Shown: positions 61,183-64,000 of the stretch, piece after piece
Numbering within the stretch: position 1 is the first letter of the stretch
How the letters are laid out: each line of letters opens with the position of its first letter
Assembly (NCBI RefSeq): GCF_009769165.1
Contig: NZ_CP043476.1
Span: forward strand, 4,595,001 to 4,659,000
Direction of reading: 5' to 3'
Length of the DNA stretch: 64,000 nucleotides
Source: Xanthomonas hyacinthi
GTDB taxonomy: Bacteria > Pseudomonadota > Gammaproteobacteria > Xanthomonadales > Xanthomonadaceae
Translations under genes and position numbers: made by a program
Notes under the pieces: generated by a model
The model's input: the letters and a program-made list of their open reading frames with translations, nothing else
Told to the model about the DNA's origin: nothing
Databases searched by the model: none

Positions 61183-61234
61183 CGTGAACGCACGTCCATG
61201 GCTGCGTCGTGGCTAAGTCCTGATCCGCGGGCGA

Positions 61235-62779
61235 TCAGCTGCGGAAGCCGATCGCGCTCAAGGCTTCGTAGGGAAGATCGAACGCCTGCCCACTGCGGGT
61301 CAGCAGCTTGGCGCGTGCGCCGCCTTCCAGGGCAACGGTCACTTCGACCGTTTCCACGGTCTGGTTATCGGCCAGCCGTTTCAGGCGCTCACCCAGCGCC
61401 TCGTCCCCCAACGACGCGACGACGACGGTATAGGTGGTGGTCGCCTGCAGCGTGCTGGGACCTTGCGGCAGGGTCACCGAGACTTCAGTGGTGCCTGCGG
61501 CGGTGCTGCCCGCGATGGCTGGGGTGACCACTTCGCTCGTGGCGCCGTAAGCCGGTACCAGGCGCAGCTTGATGGTATTGCCGACCGGCACATTGATGCT
61601 CTCGAACTGCACCACGACCGCCTCGGTCGTGGTCGCAGGCAGCGTGACGTCGTTGATACCGGTCGGTGCGGCAGGCACCGCTTTCCCGGCAACCGAGGAG
61701 ATGCGCAGCGACGGCGAGTTGGCGATGAACACCGGGCCGACATCGCCGCGCACGTAGGCCGGCGTCGATGTCCCGGTGAAGGTGATCGACTCGCCTTCGA
61801 CACGAATGCGGCCTTCGGAGCCACCGAACTCATCGCTGTAACCAGTGGAACCACAGCGCTGTCGGCGAGCATTGTTGTAATTGATGCAGCCGCCCGCAGC
61901 CGAGAGCGCGCCGTTGCCGGTGACAGTACTGGCGACCAGACGAATGGCACCGCCCGAGCCGCCAGCACCCTGCCCGCCGGCACCGGTACCGAGCAGACCG
62001 CCGCCATCACCGCCTTGTGCATCAATCTTGCCGGTGATGCGCAGCGTACCCGAAGCAGCGATAAGGATCGCCCCGCCGCCGGCGCCGCCACCACTGCCCG
62101 GATAGTTCGTACCGCCGCGGCCACCACCACCCCCAGAGCCGCCAACCAGCGGCTGCAACAAAGCCGAGCCGTAGCCGGTGGTAAACGGAACGCCTGGATT
62201 GTAGCAATTGCGTCCGTAGGTCTTTACAGCATTGCTGGCATAAGCGCCGCCCATGCCAACATACTTCCAATAGCCAGTGGCCGCAGTGCAGCCATCGGCA
62301 CCCTCCACACCGCCCGGCCCGCCACCCGGCCCCAAGCCAGACCCACCTCGAATGATCGCCGCACGTTGCTGCGCATCGTCGCGGCCCCCGCGGCCCCCTG
62401 CCCAACCACCAGGGCCGGCTTCACCCGGAATGCCGTCGTCGCCTTGCGCGCCGTCACCATAGGTGCCGGTCGCCTTGGCGTCCTGGCCGGTCACGTCGAT
62501 GGTGCCCGCAATCGTTACGTCGCTGCTCGCCAGCAGGTAGACGGGCGTGTTGGTCGTATTGCGCTTGAACTTCACCGTAACGCCGGCCGGGATGTTGACC
62601 GTCGTGTAGTTGAGGATGCCCGATGCCGGCAACTCGACCTCGGTGTTCACGGTGGGGTTGAGCACACCGTCGGCGCCGGTGCTGCCGCTGTTGAATGCCT
62701 GCGCGCTCGCAACGGGCAACAGGGCCAGCAGCGCGGCGACCAGGACCGGGCGCGGGACATGGCGGAAATGATGGTTCAT
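61235..62779 (-). CDS. Gly-rich secreted beta-solenoid-like protein
   Basis: ATG 62779 (514 aa) gives a clean signal peptide (LVAALLALLPVASAQA); the longer open frame upstream lacks one. The first part is beta-rich (GILNYTTVNIPAGVTVKF). Residues about 100-260 are extremely Gly-rich with GGxGG blocks and a few Cys, and the rest is beta-rich again. The C-terminal 80 residues (LKRLADNQTVETVEVTVAL) may anchor it. It ends 52 bp before the 2161-aa gene, in the same direction. No enzyme motif is seen; a surface or matrix protein is likely. Confidence 0.85.
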   Translation of the reverse strand: MNHHFRHVPRPVLVAALLALLPVASAQAFNSGSTGADGVLNPTVNTEVELPASGILNYTTVNIPAGVTVKFKRNTTNTPVYLLASSDVTIAGTIDVTGQDAKATGTYGDGAQGDDGIPGEAGPGGWAGGRGGRDDAQQRAAIIRGGSGLGPGGGPGGVEGADGCTAATGYWKYVGMGGAYASNAVKTYGRNCYNPGVPFTTGYGSALLQPLVGGSGGGGGRGGTNYPGSGGGAGGGAILIAASGTLRITGKIDAQGGDGGGLLGTGAGGQGAGGSGGAIRLVASTVTGNGALSAAGGCINYNNARRQRCGSTGYSDEFGGSEGRIRVEGESITFTGTSTPAYVRGDVGPVFIANSPSLRISSVAGKAVPAAPTGINDVTLPATTTEAVVVQFESINVPVGNTIKLRLVPAYGATSEVVTPAIAGSTAAGTTEVSVTLPQGPSTLQATTTYTVVVASLGDEALGERLKRLADNQTVETVEVTVALEGGARAKLLTRSGQAFDLPYEALSAIGFRS

Positions 62780-62963
62780 ATGGGATTCCCTGAGCGGATG
62801 TGCACGTTCACTGTGCTGTTGTCGTTCGGTCGCAGTGCGGATCGTTCCGCATAGCCGAGAGTGGCGCCGTATCGGGCTTGCCACGGTGGTCCCGTGGTGC
62901 GCGCGGCGGTAGATCGATCGCCGCGCGCCTCGCCTTTTCCGTGTGAGGACCCATTGGCCTGTC

Positions 62964-64000
62964 TCATTGCGCTGGCACCACGTTGAAGGTGTTGACTGGC
63001 GAAGGCGTTGCCGAGCTGCTGCCGCCCGGCACGACCAACTGCAGAACCCGGCTACCGGTTGCCGCATCGGAGTCGAGCATCAAGCTGAACTTGAGAATTT
63101 CGCTCGACGCGTCCTGCGACCAGGCAGGAGCGCCCAGCAGCCGGATACCTGCCGCCGGTGTCAACTTGACGCCAGTGACGGACAAAAGATCCTTGCCGCG
63201 CACCGTCATCTCGACCGTGTCGCCTGCGTTGAGCACGATCGGGGTGATCGAATCGATGCTGGGTAGATGACCGATGCCGAAGGCCGCAGCCAGCGGTGGC
63301 ATCCATACCACCTGTCCGTCGGCGGTCACCAGGCGCAGCCGTCGCGCGCCCAGCGTCGCGTCCTGGGCGACGGTGATGCCCACGCTTAACTCGCTGCCAT
63401 CGGCATTGATGCTTGGTGTATCGAACAGCAATCCATTCGCCGGCGTGGCTTGCACAGACTGCACGCCCTGCAGATTGACGCCGGACACCTGCAAGGTCCC
63501 GCTGGCGCCCTGCAACCAACCATCCACGGATTGTCCCGACGCCATTGCGCCTACCAGCACGCCCACCGCCTCACCGCCTGCCTGCGTCTCCACGGTTTCC
63601 ACCGGCGGCGGCGGCTCCTCCACGCTCACGCCGACCAGTGGTGCAACCAGTGCCCCCTCGTAAGCGACGCTTTCTGCTTCGCCCACCAAGACGCCAACCA
63701 ACGGCGCTGGCAGATCCGGGACGTTGCCACCGAGCTCGGCGACCACGCGGACGGTATTGTGCGCGCTGGCCGCGCCGACGGAGTCGCCCGCTGGCGTGGT
63801 CACCAGCAGCGTGCGCAGGCCGGTGGCGGCGCTGGCAGTCGCCTGCAACGACAGGGTCAATTCGGTGCCATCGGCATTCGCAGTCAACGGACGGATCACC
63901 GTTACGCCGTCGGCTGGCGACACGCGCACGTCCGATGCATTGTCCAGGTAGCGACCGCGCACGATGACCGTCTGCGCCGCACCGCCGCGTAGCAGCAGGT
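62964..64000 (-). CDS. IPT/TIG-like beta-sandwich protein, 5' partial
   Basis: The frame is open to the window end, so the N-terminus is missing; 345 codons are visible. Repeated modules such as VTGVKLTPAAGIRLLG and VQSVQATPANGLLFDT resemble IPT/TIG-like repeats, each ending in a LQLVVPGG/LLVTTPAG-type strand. It is the most upstream gene of the minus-strand run seen here, 184 bp before the Gly-rich gene. No Cys or enzyme motif is seen. It is probably another exported beta-rich protein. Confidence 0.8.
   Translation of the reverse strand, partial: LLLRGGAAQTVIVRGRYLDNASDVRVSPADGVTVIRPLTANADGTELTLSLQATASAATGLRTLLVTTPAGDSVGAASAHNTVRVVAELGGNVPDLPAPLVGVLVGEAESVAYEGALVAPLVGVSVEEPPPPVETVETQAGGEAVGVLVGAMASGQSVDGWLQGASGTLQVSGVNLQGVQSVQATPANGLLFDTPSINADGSELSVGITVAQDATLGARRLRLVTADGQVVWMPPLAAAFGIGHLPSIDSITPIVLNAGDTVEMTVRGKDLLSVTGVKLTPAAGIRLLGAPAWSQDASSEILKFSLMLDSDAATGSRVLQLVVPGGSSSATPSPVNTFNVVPAQ

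Noticed and set aside
1..64000. tRNA, rRNA or riboswitch genes
   Set aside because: I saw no tRNA-like cloverleaf ends, rRNA conserved blocks or riboswitch cores, but a covariance-model search would be needed to exclude small RNAs.

Overview
The window is GC-rich (roughly low-60s % by eye) and reads as chromosome of a gammaproteobacterium of the Xanthomonadaceae type (Xanthomonas/Lysobacter-like). The grounds are codon use, a Xanthomonas-style dif core (TATACATTATGCGAA), and very large RTX, Rhs and Fn3 exoproteins beside a type-II-secretion-like locus. Genus and species cannot be fixed from sequence alone.

Layout. (1) 1-9432, plus strand: a giant RTX protein, cut at its 5' end by the window edge. 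(2) 9609-11526, minus strand: a degraded transglutaminase-like gene, an orphan signal-peptide-bearing Rhs tip with an HExxxH motif, and a small secreted partner. (3) 11.77-15.1 kb: a dif-like Xer site, an RHH antitoxin-like gene, a KfrA-type DNA-binding coiled-coil gene with a small partner, and a divergent tyrosine recombinase. (4) 15.2-20.9 kb: a defence island with a Gabija-type pair (OLD/TOPRIM nuclease and UvrD-like helicase, 4-bp overlap) and a convergent FRG-domain gene. (5) 21.58-22.64 kb: an intact IS30-family element with a 3-bp target duplication. (6) 22.6-34.4 kb, minus strand: a type I secretion operon (ABC transporter, HlyD adaptor, lipoprotein, second giant RTX protein) whose last gene has lost its 3' end to the IS30. 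(7) 34.7-36.2 kb: a GIY-YIG gene and a secreted rhodanese-like protein without catalytic Cys. (8) 36.2-64 kb: about 28 kb entirely on the minus strand.

In region 8 the order of transcription is: an IPT/TIG-like protein (cut by the window), a Gly-rich secreted protein, a 2161-aa beta-helix/Ig/Fn3 protein, a 1533-aa Rhs protein with a PD-(D/E)XK-like C-terminal toxin and adjacent putative immunity gene, then a 1284-aa Fn3-like secreted protein. That last gene is fused without gaps to a compact T2SS/pilMNO-like machine: GspG, GspF, GspE, PilM/GspL-, PilN-, PilO/GspM- and GspC-like proteins, a TPR-secretin-cohesin GspD, and three more pseudopilins.

How the parts fit. The two RTX genes are inverted paralogues flanking the dif/defence segment and probably share the one T1SS in the window. 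The Rhs protein has a Sec signal and no PAAR-like start. Its neighbours are giant beta-rich exoproteins and a dedicated T2SS-like apparatus. The best candidate for an undescribed system is therefore a T2SS-like machine that exports or displays Rhs toxins and giant surface proteins.
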